A stretch of 64,000 nt of DNA, taken from assembly GCF_037997115.1 (NCBI RefSeq), contig NZ_CP150484.1, forward strand, positions 6,083,547 through 6,147,546, written 5' to 3'. The notes beneath the pieces are model-generated. The model worked only from the letters and a program-made list of their open reading frames with translations, had not been told where the DNA came from and did no database searches. Numbering within the stretch: the stretch's first letter is position 1; the number at the start of each line of letters is the position of its first letter. The translations under genes were made by a program, and so were the position numbers. The stretch comes from Amycolatopsis coloradensis (GTDB taxonomy: Bacteria > Actinomycetota > Actinomycetes > Mycobacteriales > Pseudonocardiaceae). Shown piece by piece: positions 42,074-51,232 of the stretch.

Positions 42074-44017
42074 TTAGCCGACCAGCAGTGCGGACGCTGC
42101 GGTGTAGACCTGTTCGTCCTCGGTGAAGGTGTGCCATCCGCCGAAATAGGCGATCCGCCGTTCACTGTCGATGACCGCCTGTGCCAGCTCGCGCACTCGA
42201 TCACCGGTCGCTTCGAGGTCGGCGAGGTGGCGCAGCGCGGCGATTCGGACAGGCAGGCAGTCGCCGTGCGCGAGTGGGTAGGCCAAGTCGGTCAAGATGG
42301 ATACAGACTCGGTCAGATCGCCGGTAATTCGCGCCAAGGCGTAGGCGGCTTCGACGCGAGTCCAGTCGTCGGCGGAACGACTCAAGGAACGGAGTTCGTC
42401 AACGCATGACGCGGCTTGTGGCCCCAGGTCGGACAAGAGGGCGATCGCCGTGTGCCGGAGGCCGGGCCGGGCGACATGATCTGTCAGCACGGCGACTGCC
42501 TTATCGGGATCGGCGCCGGTGCGCCACAGTGCCCATGCCGCGGCCGGTTCGCTTGCGTGGCTACGCAAGGCGGCTGCCGCACCGACAGCGGCGGGCCCCA
42601 TGGCCCCGATCGCTTTTGCGGCCGCGGGCCGGACCTTGTCGTCGTTAAGGAATCGGATGACGACGGGTAAGGCGGCTGCCGCGCTCGGGCCCCAGGCCTC
42701 GATCACCTGGCACAGGTTCAACGCGAGTATGGCGTCGCGGCGGGCTTTGGCCAGCCGGGCGATGACCGCATCCAGAAGGGCAACGACGTGTCCACGCAAT
42801 GGGGTCAGTACCTCGCCGATCCCCGGCTGCTCCAATATCGGCAAAGTCCTGTCGTGGTAGAAGCCCGCGTAGCTGAATCCGAGGTTACTGCCGGACAGCC
42901 GTTTCACCAGACCCGGTACACAGCCTGGATGATGCTGCCTTGCCAGTGCCCACACCGCGGCGTCGCCCACTGTCGTCGCAGTACGGGAGTCCCGCACCGC
43001 GTGATCGGTGGTGCGGGCAATCAACTGCTCGGCGTACGATGCTCCCCTCTCGCCCACGCAGGCGAGCAGGGCAGCCGCCCGGTAACGCGCCTCCGGTGAT
43101 TCGTCGTCGAGGTGCGCAGCCAGCAGCGGCAGCAGCTCTTCGGTGGTGGTGCGCCACTGGGACAGCACCTGCTGCACGTGTCTGAGCGCGCCGGCTCGCT
43201 TGGCCGCGTCACCGGAACGAGCGACACCGCGAGCGAACGCGGTGGCCGCAAGTGGGTCGCCGAGCAACAAGCTCCCGGTCTCGTGGACGAGGGCCGCCGG
43301 GCTATGGCCGACCCACTCGGAATCCCGATACTGCGCGGTATCGGCGTTCAGCACCCCCGATATGAGCAGGTCGACCTTGTCCGTCGCGACAGCAGGGTCG
43401 GACGCGGCCAGAGCGCGCACGGCGGCCAGCCCGGTCACTGGGTCATCATCAGTCAACAGCGCACGCAGACAATCGCCTAAGACCTCGTCCTGCGACCAAG
43501 CGAACACGGCACCCAAAGCGCACACGAGATCGATCCAGATCGTGCGATCGGTCTCCACCGTCCACCGACGGCGCAGCATCGCGACCGACTCGGGATGACG
43601 GATACCGTCCGCGACGAGCGAGATGGCCGACCGCCGCACAGCCGGATCCGCGTCGTCCAGCAAAGCAAGCAGTCGTGGTCTCACCCTGTCCAGCGCGGGC
43701 CACCAACCAGGGTCAACGAGCCGCTCGGAAAGCTCGGCCGCTTCACCAGCCAGCCAGCTGATCAGCTCAACCACCTCGCGCCGCCCATGGACGGCCGGAT
43801 CATCGGCGAGATCAACCAGACCAGGCAGCGCGGCCGACGCCGCCGAGCACACCCATCCCCCTTGATGGAAAAGCTTGTTCGACAGGTCGGCAAGCGAGTC
43901 CGAGGCAGTCTTCACGTCCGGGCTCGCGCAGCCTCGGAGCAACCCCGGGACGTCCGACGCATCGCCGTAATTGTGTTCGAGCCGTGACCAGTTCACCTCG
44001 TCCAACGTCTCCCCCAT
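42074..44017 (-). CDS. HEAT-repeat solenoid protein
   Basis: The 647-residue protein consists almost wholly of paired helices with HEAT signatures, for example RPRLLALLDDADPAVRRSAI, LAAHLDDESPEARYRAAALL and RPAAAKAIGAMGPAAVGAAA. Such solenoids bind proteins or nucleic acids and have no catalysis of their own. No signal peptide is seen. It is monocistronic, and the next gene upstream is debris. Actinomycete genomes carry many such proteins of unknown role. Confidence 0.88.
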   Translation of the reverse strand: MGETLDEVNWSRLEHNYGDASDVPGLLRGCASPDVKTASDSLADLSNKLFHQGGWVCSAASAALPGLVDLADDPAVHGRREVVELISWLAGEAAELSERLVDPGWWPALDRVRPRLLALLDDADPAVRRSAISLVADGIRHPESVAMLRRRWTVETDRTIWIDLVCALGAVFAWSQDEVLGDCLRALLTDDDPVTGLAAVRALAASDPAVATDKVDLLISGVLNADTAQYRDSEWVGHSPAALVHETGSLLLGDPLAATAFARGVARSGDAAKRAGALRHVQQVLSQWRTTTEELLPLLAAHLDDESPEARYRAAALLACVGERGASYAEQLIARTTDHAVRDSRTATTVGDAAVWALARQHHPGCVPGLVKRLSGSNLGFSYAGFYHDRTLPILEQPGIGEVLTPLRGHVVALLDAVIARLAKARRDAILALNLCQVIEAWGPSAAAALPVVIRFLNDDKVRPAAAKAIGAMGPAAVGAAAALRSHASEPAAAWALWRTGADPDKAVAVLTDHVARPGLRHTAIALLSDLGPQAASCVDELRSLSRSADDWTRVEAAYALARITGDLTESVSILTDLAYPLAHGDCLPVRIAALRHLADLEATGDRVRELAQAVIDSERRIAYFGGWHTFTEDEQVYTAASALLVG

Positions 44018-44087
44018 ACTTCAACTCTAGCCAAACGGAGATTGCCGGATCGGCTGGCATTCCTTGGGGGCACGCACGGTGAGGGGC

Positions 44088-44165
44088 GTGACGACGATTG
44101 CGATCCGCCCCGCCCGTCCTGCCGAGTTCGAAGCCGTCGCCGGGCTGCGGTGGCGCTGGTCACCG
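44088..44165 (+). pseudogene. GNAT acetyltransferase, N-terminal stub
   Basis: The GTG at 44088 with GAGGGGC upstream begins VTTIAIRPARPAEFEAVAGL and RWRW, the first helix of a GNAT acetyltransferase. After about 25 codons the similarity ends where an integrase remnant starts on the opposite strand. Only the stub is left. Confidence 0.5.
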
Positions 44166-44330
44166 AGCGGGGCGATCCGGATGGCACCGGCTGCGACGGG
44201 CGAGCTCGGGCAGGACGTGGGCGTAGGTGTCTGCGGTGACCGCGATGGAGGAGTGACCATCCCGTGCCTCGGCAACACCTTCGCCTATTTGCACCACAAC
44301 GGCGATATCCAGGCAACTGCCCCCACAAGC
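44160..44330 (-). pseudogene. Tyrosine-recombinase C-terminal remnant
   Basis: The minus strand reads VVVQIGEGVAEARDGHSSIA then VTADTYAHVLPELARRS before a stop at 44160. GHSSIAVTADTYAHV is the box II end of phage-type integrases, with the nucleophile Tyr in DTYAHV and the catalytic GH. The rest of the catalytic domain is missing. This is a different frame from the longer open frames in the region. Confidence 0.65.
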
Positions 44331-44585
44331 GCCGACAGGTCGTCACCCGACACACGGTCACCCTTCTCCAACTGCCAGTCGACTGAGGCTACGCCTGCCA
44401 CCGGGTCGACCGAGCCCGCTGAACCTACGCGCTGAGCCCCTCCATACGCAGCTCCCTATCCGCTCATCGACATGTACGGTCCACGTGTGTCCGAAAACCC
44501 GTTTCCGCCACAAGACATCGGTCGTACTCTGACCTGTTCCGCGCCAGGCAGGTCCGCGATGGCGGCGACCGGACCGGAGTGCAGA

Positions 44586-45572
44586 GTGGACGAACGAACC
44601 CGAGACATCGTGCTCGGCCTGACGGCGAACCCGGCTTTGCCCGATCACCTGCGTGCCCGCATACCCACCCGACCTGCGGTGCCACCGCGCGACACCACCT
44701 GGCACATCGACAAGGACATCGAACGCGCAGCTGATCCGACCACCTCACTGGACGAGGTGACAGCCCTGCTGGACCACGACAACATGGCGATTCGATGGAC
44801 ACTCGCCGACCGGCCGGATCTGCCTCGCGAGGCCCAACACCGGCTGGCGGCCGATCACATCCCCGGTGTCCGGGCGAACCTGGCCGCCAACCCCGTGGTG
44901 GTGGAGCCGATCCTGCGCGAGCTGGCGAACGACGCATCTGCGGACGTACGGCGAGGCGTGGCGCACAACCCGTCGGTCCCGCTGGACGTGCTCACATACC
45001 TGGTCGAGTCGACCAGAATTGGGCCGGTCGGGTTGCCCCGCGTCATGGCGGCGACCGATGAGGAGCTGCGTCTTCTCGCGGCATCACCGTCTCCCCGAGC
45101 CCGGATGCTGGTCGTCCAGCGCACTGCGCTGCCCGCGGATGTCTTCGAACTTCTCGTGGCAGACGACAACATCGATGTCGTCAAAGGGATCGCCCCGCAT
45201 CCCGCTCTGCCAGCGAACCGGCTACGGGCACTCGCCGCGCGGCATGGACCGAGCCTGTTCCGGAGGCTGGCGACGAACCCCAACTGTGATCCTGAGCTGC
45301 TGCACCACATGGCGTGCAACGCCACCGCACGGCGGGTGTACCGGGCGGTGGCCGAACACCCGAACGCCCACGCTGAGACCCTGCTGCTGTGCCTCGGAGA
45401 CGACGTCGCGCGACGGTGGGCCGCGGAACACCCGAACCTGCCGACCGACATCCTGGTCGAACTCGTGAACGACCCGGACTTGGCCCGGCACGCGGCCGCC
45501 AACCCGGCACTACCCATCAAAGTGATGGAGTCGTTGATCGCTACGAACCACGGGAATCTTCCGGACAGCTGA
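44586..45572 (+). CDS. LRV (leucine-rich repeat variant) protein
   Basis: The GTG at 44586 has GGAG six bases upstream and gives 328 residues. About ten repeats of the type ANPALPDHLRARI, HPALPANRLRALA and HPNLPTDILVELV run through the protein. This is the LRV/HEAT-like pattern with the motif N/H-P-x-L/V-P. The N-terminal cluster found in nitrogenase-linked LRV proteins is not seen. It is likely a binding scaffold. A longer frame starts at ATG 44472. It ends 60 bp before IS copy 2. Confidence 0.82.
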   Translation: MDERTRDIVLGLTANPALPDHLRARIPTRPAVPPRDTTWHIDKDIERAADPTTSLDEVTALLDHDNMAIRWTLADRPDLPREAQHRLAADHIPGVRANLAANPVVVEPILRELANDASADVRRGVAHNPSVPLDVLTYLVESTRIGPVGLPRVMAATDEELRLLAASPSPRARMLVVQRTALPADVFELLVADDNIDVVKGIAPHPALPANRLRALAARHGPSLFRRLATNPNCDPELLHHMACNATARRVYRAVAEHPNAHAETLLLCLGDDVARRWAAEHPNLPTDILVELVNDPDLARHAAANPALPIKVMESLIATNHGNLPDS

Positions 45573-45584
45573 TTCCCCGAACGC

Positions 45585-45600
45585 TCATCGGCATGAGCGC
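45585..45600 (+). other. Unoccupied IS110-like target site
   Basis: CTCATCGGCATGAGCG matches the joined flanks of IS copy 1 (CTCATCGGCAT with GAGCG) and lies about 35 bp upstream of the occupied site of copy 2. After GAGCG it continues CGCCTGCTCGTCTG, resembling the flank of copy 1 (GACGTGCTGGTTCG). It is a natural empty or partial target in the same locus. Confidence 0.6.
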
Positions 45601-45722
45601 GCCTGCTCGTCTGTCGACCCACCTGCGGCATAGACAGATGTTCTGCGTGTCGGTGCTCGACGAAGGAACGTCCCCCTGATGCGCTGTCGGGCTTGGTGTC
45701 CCATCGCACGAGGAGGACGTTC

Positions 45723-47075
45723 ATGGGTAACAGTAGTGGGATCTCCCGAGGTGACCGCAACCGCAACACCCGACTGGCCCGGCTCCGCGCGCTGGTCCCC
45801 GCCCAGAACGCGATCGTGGGCATCGACCTCGCCGACACCAAACAGATGGTCGTCGTCACCGACCACGACTCGAAAGTACTGGCACGTAAAACATTCCGCT
45901 GCCGCGCTTGGGATCTCGGGACTGCTTTGGACTGGGCAGCCCAGCGGGCGAGCACGGCCGGGCACACCGGAATCACCGTGGCATGCGAACCGACCGGACA
46001 CCGGTGGCGGGTACTGGGCCAACTCGCCGCCGACCGTGGCATGCCGTTCGTCTGTGTCCAACCAGCGATGACCTCCTGGTCGCGGCGCGCCGAAGACCTC
46101 ACCCACGACAAGACCGACGAGAAGGACGCCGTGCTGATCGCTCGACTGACCGCGCAACTTCGCTGCTATATCCCCGAACCTGTCGACGAGGTCTGGGGCA
46201 GGCTGCGCCACCTCGGCGCCCGTCGCGAGCAGCTGATCGTCGACATGGTCAGCCAGATCCAGCAGATCCGTGCCCTGCTCGAATGCGTGTGGCCCGCCGC
46301 CCTGGACACTGCCCGCCGGCCCTTCCGATCCCGCACCTGGGTGGCAGCCATCAGCGTGATCTGCGGCCGTGACCACGGCGAGCTGACCCGAACCCGCCGA
46401 CTGGGCCCGGCCCGCTTCGAACAGGTCGTCCGCCGCGAGATCACCCGCCGCGGCGGCCAGAAACCATCGTTGCGGATCGTGCGTGAGCTGTTCGCCGCGC
46501 TCGAGGATCCGCGCGGTGTGATCGCCCACCGCGCAGGCGCGCTGGAACGGGTGCACCTGCTGCTGGCCGACTGGGCCGAGGACCAGCGTCGACTGGCCGA
46601 CACCGAGACCCGCATGCTCACGGTGCTCGACAAGCTGCGGCTGACCGACCTGGTCACCTCCATCGTCGGCCTCTCCGCGATCGGCGCCGCGGCGATCCTG
46701 GCCGAGACCGGTGACCTCACACGATTCACCTCGGCTCGCGCCGTGGTCAAACACGCCGGCCTCGCGCCCCGCGAGAAGACCTCCGGCACCTTCACCGGAC
46801 GGACCAAACTCACCGGTCAGGGCCGACCCAGTCTGCGCTTGGCCGCGTGGCGCGCAGTCTGGGGCGCCCAGCGCGCCAATCCCGTCTACGCCGCCCGCTA
46901 CCAGCACCTGACCAGCCGCACCGAGAACAAGCTCACCCCCACCCAGGCGCAAGCCGCGATCGCCGCGAGCATCCTGCGCCACCTGCACGCCGTCATCACC
47001 ACCGGTTGCCGGTGGGATCCCCAGACCGCAACACACGGCACCCGAATCTCGACACCATCGGCTATCGCCGCCTGA
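45723..47075 (+). CDS. IS110-family DEDD transposase (copy 2)
   Basis: This 450-residue protein reads the same as the copy 1 transposase, with the DEDD residues in GIDLADTK, ACEPTG and KTDEKDA, and the serine in KTSGTFTGR. The intact frame and the identity of the two copies point to recent transposition. The ribosome site GAGGAGG is also kept. Confidence 0.93.
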   Translation: MGNSSGISRGDRNRNTRLARLRALVPAQNAIVGIDLADTKQMVVVTDHDSKVLARKTFRCRAWDLGTALDWAAQRASTAGHTGITVACEPTGHRWRVLGQLAADRGMPFVCVQPAMTSWSRRAEDLTHDKTDEKDAVLIARLTAQLRCYIPEPVDEVWGRLRHLGARREQLIVDMVSQIQQIRALLECVWPAALDTARRPFRSRTWVAAISVICGRDHGELTRTRRLGPARFEQVVRREITRRGGQKPSLRIVRELFAALEDPRGVIAHRAGALERVHLLLADWAEDQRRLADTETRMLTVLDKLRLTDLVTSIVGLSAIGAAAILAETGDLTRFTSARAVVKHAGLAPREKTSGTFTGRTKLTGQGRPSLRLAAWRAVWGAQRANPVYAARYQHLTSRTENKLTPTQAQAAIAASILRHLHAVITTGCRWDPQTATHGTRISTPSAIAA

Positions 47076-47281
47076 GCGAGGCGGCCACCAAGCAGACGGT
47101 CGGGGCGAGCCCCACGCGGCATTGAGACACCTCGTGATCTCGACGCTCATCATGGGCAGCCCGTCCGTCGTCGAATCAACCCGATTACACGCTGCTGGGA
47201 TCACCCCCATGACCGCTATGCAGGGACCGACGACGGACGAGGCACCGACCATCCGCTTGACACAGAACGCCTTACGCTGAT
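47076..47281 (+). ncRNA. Candidate bridge/seek RNA region of IS copy 2
   Basis: This has the same noncoding end as in copy 1, offset by 7,531 bp. The 12-bp stem lies at 47162-47173 and 47228-47239, and the target-like segments at 47116-47126 and 47144-47152. The case for an RNA rests on structure and target complementarity, not on expression data. Confidence 0.5.
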
Positions 47282-47429
47282 GAGCGGACGCTTCTGGTTC
47301 GTCCGATTTACGGCACCTTCGAACGACGGCACGCTCGACGAGCGCCACAGGCTTGGTGCTCGTGCGCCCATCCCAGCAAGAACGCAGTCTCGCTTCTCTT
47401 CTCATACGCGGCTGGCCGAGTCGATCCAT

Positions 47430-48680
47430 TCACCTCTTCATCGCGTCGAGCGCACGCACGAAGGCATCTTCGGTAACGACGGGAACTCCTAGAGCCCGTG
47501 CGTCCTTCGCTTTGCCGGATAACGAATCCGGGTCCGCGGCGGCAACGACTCGGGTCTTCCTGCTCACCGAGCTGATCACCTGAAGGCCGAGGGCCAGCGC
47601 TTCTGCTGTGAGTTCGCTGCGGTGACGGCGCATCGTTCCTGTCAGAACGATCCGGTCACCAGGGCGCAGCACAAGCCCTCCGATACTGACCTCCACGACC
47701 TGGGACCGAGGCCGCTCCACCCGCGTGGACTGTTCCTCACGAAGAACGAGATCGACCTCATCGGCATCAAGGCCGAGAAGGGCAGCTACCGCTTCCAGAT
47801 CTCGTCGCTCTCCCACGGCCACGTGCCCGTCCGCCCAAGCGGCTTGCGCGAGGCTGCGTAAGTAGCCGTGGTGCAACTGGATGACCTCCGCCTTGTGCAG
47901 GCCGAGGTCATGAGCGACGTCGATCAACGCGTCGGCTTCCGAAGCCGAGATCTGCCGATCAAGCAAGGCTCTATCCAGGACGGCGAGGTACGCGTCGACC
48001 TCGGGCTTCCTCTCACGAGGGACACGATCCACCAACCGGGCAAGGAAGTGCGACCCGGCATGACCGGCCGCCTGCCGGTGTACTGGCTTGACCAGACCTT
48101 GAGGCATGGAGGGCAGATCCCCATGCACGTCCGGCAAGCCCCGAAGCCGAAATGAGGCCAACTCTGGGGCGCCTTCTACCAGCCGACCGAACAACTGGGC
48201 GGTGGCAAGGGCGTCACCGAGCGCAGTATGGAACCGCACGCCGTCCACGCCGACAGCCTTGCAGCACTCGGCGAGCGACCTTCGCATCCCAGGGAAAACG
48301 TCGCCTGCGAACCTCATGGTGCACACGCCGCCGGACAGGTACCGAGACAGATCCACATCCAAGCGGGCGAACTCGGCACGCAGGTGCATGGCATCGAACG
48401 GCAGGTTGTGCGCGACAGGAACACGACCTCGGAAGAGCTCGAGCAAGTCGCCGGCGAACTGCTCGAACTTCGGAGCACGACGCACCTCGGCGGCGCGGAT
48501 GCCATGGATGGCCTGAGGGCCGAGATCACGGTCCGGGTTCACCAGGGTCGACCACTCGCCGGTGACCTCACCGGAGAAATCGACATGGACGACCGCGATC
48601 TCGGCAATTCGATGTCGGAAGCCGGGTCGTATCCCCGTCGTCTCGGTGTCGACGACAGCAAACCCACGAAGCGACGTCAT
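47430..48680 (-). CDS. DEDDh exonuclease with TerB-like and BRCT domains
   Basis: The 416-residue protein has three parts. The N-terminal exonuclease (1-165) carries VVDTETTG (Asp and Glu of Exo I), AHNLPFDAMHL (Exo II) and HTALGDALATAQL (Exo III, with His five residues before Asp). The middle (about 215-310) has the helical TerB-like motif DRQISASEADALIDVA and AWADGHVAVGERRDLE. The C-terminal BRCT (about 335-416) starts GDRIVLTGTM and ends VPVVTEDAFVRAL. This suggests a 3'-5' exonuclease recruited to DNA lesions, like the epsilon subunit family. It overlaps the upstream gene by 4 bp. Confidence 0.92.
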   Translation of the reverse strand: MTSLRGFAVVDTETTGIRPGFRHRIAEIAVVHVDFSGEVTGEWSTLVNPDRDLGPQAIHGIRAAEVRRAPKFEQFAGDLLELFRGRVPVAHNLPFDAMHLRAEFARLDVDLSRYLSGGVCTMRFAGDVFPGMRRSLAECCKAVGVDGVRFHTALGDALATAQLFGRLVEGAPELASFRLRGLPDVHGDLPSMPQGLVKPVHRQAAGHAGSHFLARLVDRVPRERKPEVDAYLAVLDRALLDRQISASEADALIDVAHDLGLHKAEVIQLHHGYLRSLAQAAWADGHVAVGERRDLEAVAALLGLDADEVDLVLREEQSTRVERPRSQVVEVSIGGLVLRPGDRIVLTGTMRRHRSELTAEALALGLQVISSVSRKTRVVAAADPDSLSGKAKDARALGVPVVTEDAFVRALDAMKR

Positions 48681-49378
48681 AACGGCAGCCGGGTAGCCAT
48701 GCCTGCCCGCACCGACGCAAGCCAGGACGGCGGCAACGGCTCGGCTTCCCCGTGCGCGTCACGAACGTAGCTTCGCCTCTTCACGCCTTCGGTCTCGACC
48801 CATTGCCGGACCAGCCATCGCAGTACCCCGACCGCCGTCAACGCGGCGGAACCGACCTCTGTCGATCCCACGACGGCAGACACCTTCGACAAGGACCGTA
48901 GGTCATCGAATCCGACGACCTGCTCGACTGTGAGGTCGCGGCTCCATTCCAGGTCGGCCACGTTCTTAAGCTCACGCTTTGCCGCCGAGACGGTGCTGTC
49001 GTACGCCACCCGACGGCTAACGATATCCGCGAAACACTGAAGCGGTGAAAACAACTGCGCTGTCCACCACTTCTCCGCATCGACACCAGCAGCCTTGGTG
49101 ACTCTGTCGAGCACCTCATCCAGCTCTCCCGGAACGACCGCAGCGACCGACCGTCGCTCGACCAAGGTCAACAAGCGACGCGCCTCGTCCCGCGACACCA
49201 GCAAACGATCGAGCTGGTAGATCCACGCTCCGACCGGCATCCCTTGCGGACTCACATGCCAGACCGCGACTGACTCCTCTCCTGCCACTCCAGGACCGAC
49301 CACCACCACAGCGCTCGCAGGAGCCGACAAGGCGACCGAGCCCCCTACCACGCCTTCCATCCCGTCAACGTCGCTCAC
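48677..49378 (-). CDS. Hypothetical partner of the exonuclease (DUF6218-like)
   Basis: The 233-residue protein has a small beta-rich start (ASAVVVVGPGVAGEESVAVW), then helices with RDEARRLLTLVERR and EKWWTAQLFSPLQCFADIV. The size and the place right before a DEDDh-BRCT exonuclease fit the actinobacterial family labelled DUF6218, of unknown function. The ATGA overlap means the two are co-translated. I assign the label with modest confidence. Confidence 0.65.
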   Translation of the reverse strand: MSDVDGMEGVVGGSVALSAPASAVVVVGPGVAGEESVAVWHVSPQGMPVGAWIYQLDRLLVSRDEARRLLTLVERRSVAAVVPGELDEVLDRVTKAAGVDAEKWWTAQLFSPLQCFADIVSRRVAYDSTVSAAKRELKNVADLEWSRDLTVEQVVGFDDLRSLSKVSAVVGSTEVGSAALTAVGVLRWLVRQWVETEGVKRRSYVRDAHGEAEPLPPSWLASVRAGMATRLPL

Positions 49379-49491
49379 GCGCCACCCACCCTCGAATCAG
49401 TCGAACGACTCAACAAGTCGTAGAGCGGGTCAACCTGTTACGCGAACTTCTCCGACCGAAACAAAACTGTGGCCGTAGGTCCAGCACCTAG

Positions 49492-49788
49492 TGGGCAGCG
49501 ACCCGGCGCTTCGTCCGCGCCGAGTCCCTGCCCGGACACACCCTCGGCACACTCGGACTCCACGTGCGGTTGCCCGACGGCAAGCAGATCGTCCTCAGCA
49601 GCGACGCCGCCCACCTGCGCAGCAACATCGACCAGACCACCGGCATGCCTCTGGACGTCTCCAACCCCGACAAGGAGACCAGCCTGCGCAAACTGAAAAT
49701 CGCCAGCCGACCGGACACCACGATCTGGGTCAACCACGACCCCGACGACTGGAAACTCAACCGACCCAACGGACGTCAGATCGCCTGA
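49492..49788 (+). pseudogene. Metallo-beta-lactamase-fold lactonase, C-terminal remnant
   Basis: The frame opens after a TAG at 49489 with no start and reads LPGHTLGTLGLHVRLPDGKQ, then SSDAAHLRSN and DTTIWVNHDPDDW. These are the third His (PGH), the bridging Asp (SDAAH) and the last His (NHDPDDW) of AttM/AiiA-type N-acyl homoserine lactonases. The N-terminal HxHxDH site is missing, so the enzyme is dead. The C terminus is complete. Confidence 0.7.
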
Positions 49789-49963
49789 TCCCGTCGGCTC
49801 AGCAGTACGCTCAGGCGTTCGGCTTGAGCCACTTCAAACGATCCCACCCACGGTTGTCCCGTCCAGCGTCGTCTCGAGACCGTGGTCTCGCCCCACCGTT
49901 CGGCATCTGCCCCGAGCAGGGCAGGCCAGTAACAGTCGGTGACAAGATCCCGACCTTCATCTC

Positions 49964-51139
49964 ATGCCACCGCGACCACGATTTATGCACATGGTCGGCG
50001 CTTCTCGCGATGAAGCGCAGCTTGCCGTGCGCTTGTACAACGACTCGTCGGAGGTTCGTTCCTTCGAGGGCTTCGTAGTCCACATGCACCTTGCCTGGCT
50101 TTACCTCCTGCACGCCGAACTCACTCGGGACAGCATCGACTTCCGGTACTGGCGCACTCGGGGACGAGCACGGCGGCTGGAACGGGTCGACGGTGAACCG
50201 AAGCGCTGGGATCTAGCCACTTGCGTGCGGCATCGCTGGCCCGACAAGGCCGCCGCGGTGCGGGCCAATCTCGAGTTCTTCGTTGCGCTGCGCAACAAGA
50301 TCGAGCACCGGTACGCCCGCGAGCAGCAAGCACTCGCCGTCGCCGTAAGCGGCCAGAGCCAGGCGCTCCTGCTCAACTACGAGCAGGAACTCACTGGCCA
50401 ATTCGGAACCGGATCGTCCCTCGCCACCCGTCTGCGATTCCCGGTCTTCGTCGGAAGCTTCACCGACGAGGGCGAACGCACCCTGCGACGGCTGCGCTCA
50501 CAGCTACCCGTACCGCTGCGGACCTTCATCGCCGACTACGACGCCGGCCTCGACGCATCCGTCGCCCGGGACCCTCGGTACGACTTCCGGCTGCGAGTGC
50601 TCCAGGAACTCGCGCCCAAGGACCCGGACGCGCTCGCGGTCCAGTTCACCCGCTATGACGACCTGACCGACGAACAGCGGGCCGCCGTCGAGGCGATCGG
50701 CAGAAAAGGCTACGTAGTCGTCCGCGAACAGAAACGCCCGGTCGTCGGACACGGGTTGCTCCGGCCGACACAGGCCGCGCAAGCAGTTCAAGACCGGATC
50801 CCGTTCGTATTCAACACCAACCACTTCACAACCGCCTGGAAAAAGATCGGTGTGCGGCCGAAGGTGGGAGATCCGCATCCCGAGAGGACCGAAGAAAAGT
50901 ACTGCCTCTACGACGAGCCACACCACGATTACGGCTACACCGAGGCCTACATCGCCAAGCTTGCCCGCGAGTGCGCCACCGAAGCAGGCTTCCGCGCCTT
51001 ACTGGGGACCGCCCCGAGAGACAAAGTGACCGGAGGCTGGGTGGGATCGCCACCACTCAACGCGACACCTCCCTGGAGACGATCAGCCCCGTCTGCAGCA
51101 CAAGAACCTCCGGACATGGACACGATGCGCTCAGCCTGA
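49964..51139 (+). CDS. DUF3644/HEPN protein, putative defence RNase
   Basis: From ATG 49964 the protein has 391 residues; ATG 49985 is also possible and neither has a ribosome site. The N-terminal domain is that of DUF3644: DEAQLAVRLYNDSSEVRSFE and FVVHMHLAWLYLLHAEL. Then comes the HEPN motif R-x4-H in LRNKIEHRY (Arg110, His115), the active site of HEPN ribonucleases. The C-terminal half has FTRYDDLTDEQRAAVEAIG. Proteins of this kind occur in abortive-infection and toxin contexts. No antitoxin nucleotidyltransferase is adjacent. The role in defence is inferred. Confidence 0.78.
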   Translation: MPPRPRFMHMVGASRDEAQLAVRLYNDSSEVRSFEGFVVHMHLAWLYLLHAELTRDSIDFRYWRTRGRARRLERVDGEPKRWDLATCVRHRWPDKAAAVRANLEFFVALRNKIEHRYAREQQALAVAVSGQSQALLLNYEQELTGQFGTGSSLATRLRFPVFVGSFTDEGERTLRRLRSQLPVPLRTFIADYDAGLDASVARDPRYDFRLRVLQELAPKDPDALAVQFTRYDDLTDEQRAAVEAIGRKGYVVVREQKRPVVGHGLLRPTQAAQAVQDRIPFVFNTNHFTTAWKKIGVRPKVGDPHPERTEEKYCLYDEPHHDYGYTEAYIAKLARECATEAGFRALLGTAPRDKVTGGWVGSPPLNATPPWRRSAPSAAQEPPDMDTMRSA

Positions 51140-51232
51140 CATCTCCGAAGACAAAGATCGCGCTGCACCGTCACAGACGGGTGATTCAGAGATCGCAGGG
51201 GTTGCGCGGACCGAACCAGGCGAGACCATGGC

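Larger units (their letters stand above)
45632..47281 (+). mobile_element. IS110-family insertion sequence, copy 2
   Basis: This is the same 1,650-bp element as copy 1 in the same orientation, with no difference that I could see by reading. It lies between the LRV gene and the convergent exonuclease gene, so no gene is disrupted. The right flank (47282-47380) resembles that of copy 1: GAGCGGACG, CTGGTTCGT, then CTCGACGAGC and CTTGGTGCTC. Confidence 0.9.

Noticed and set aside
45583-47300. Segmental duplication including flanks as the cause of the two identical IS copies
   Set aside because: Identity stops 6 bp left and 9 bp right of the element ends, which fits target preference better than duplication.
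45585-47429. A 614-codon minus-strand open frame across IS copy 2
   Set aside because: It is the same shadow as in copy 1, with different tails from the flanks.
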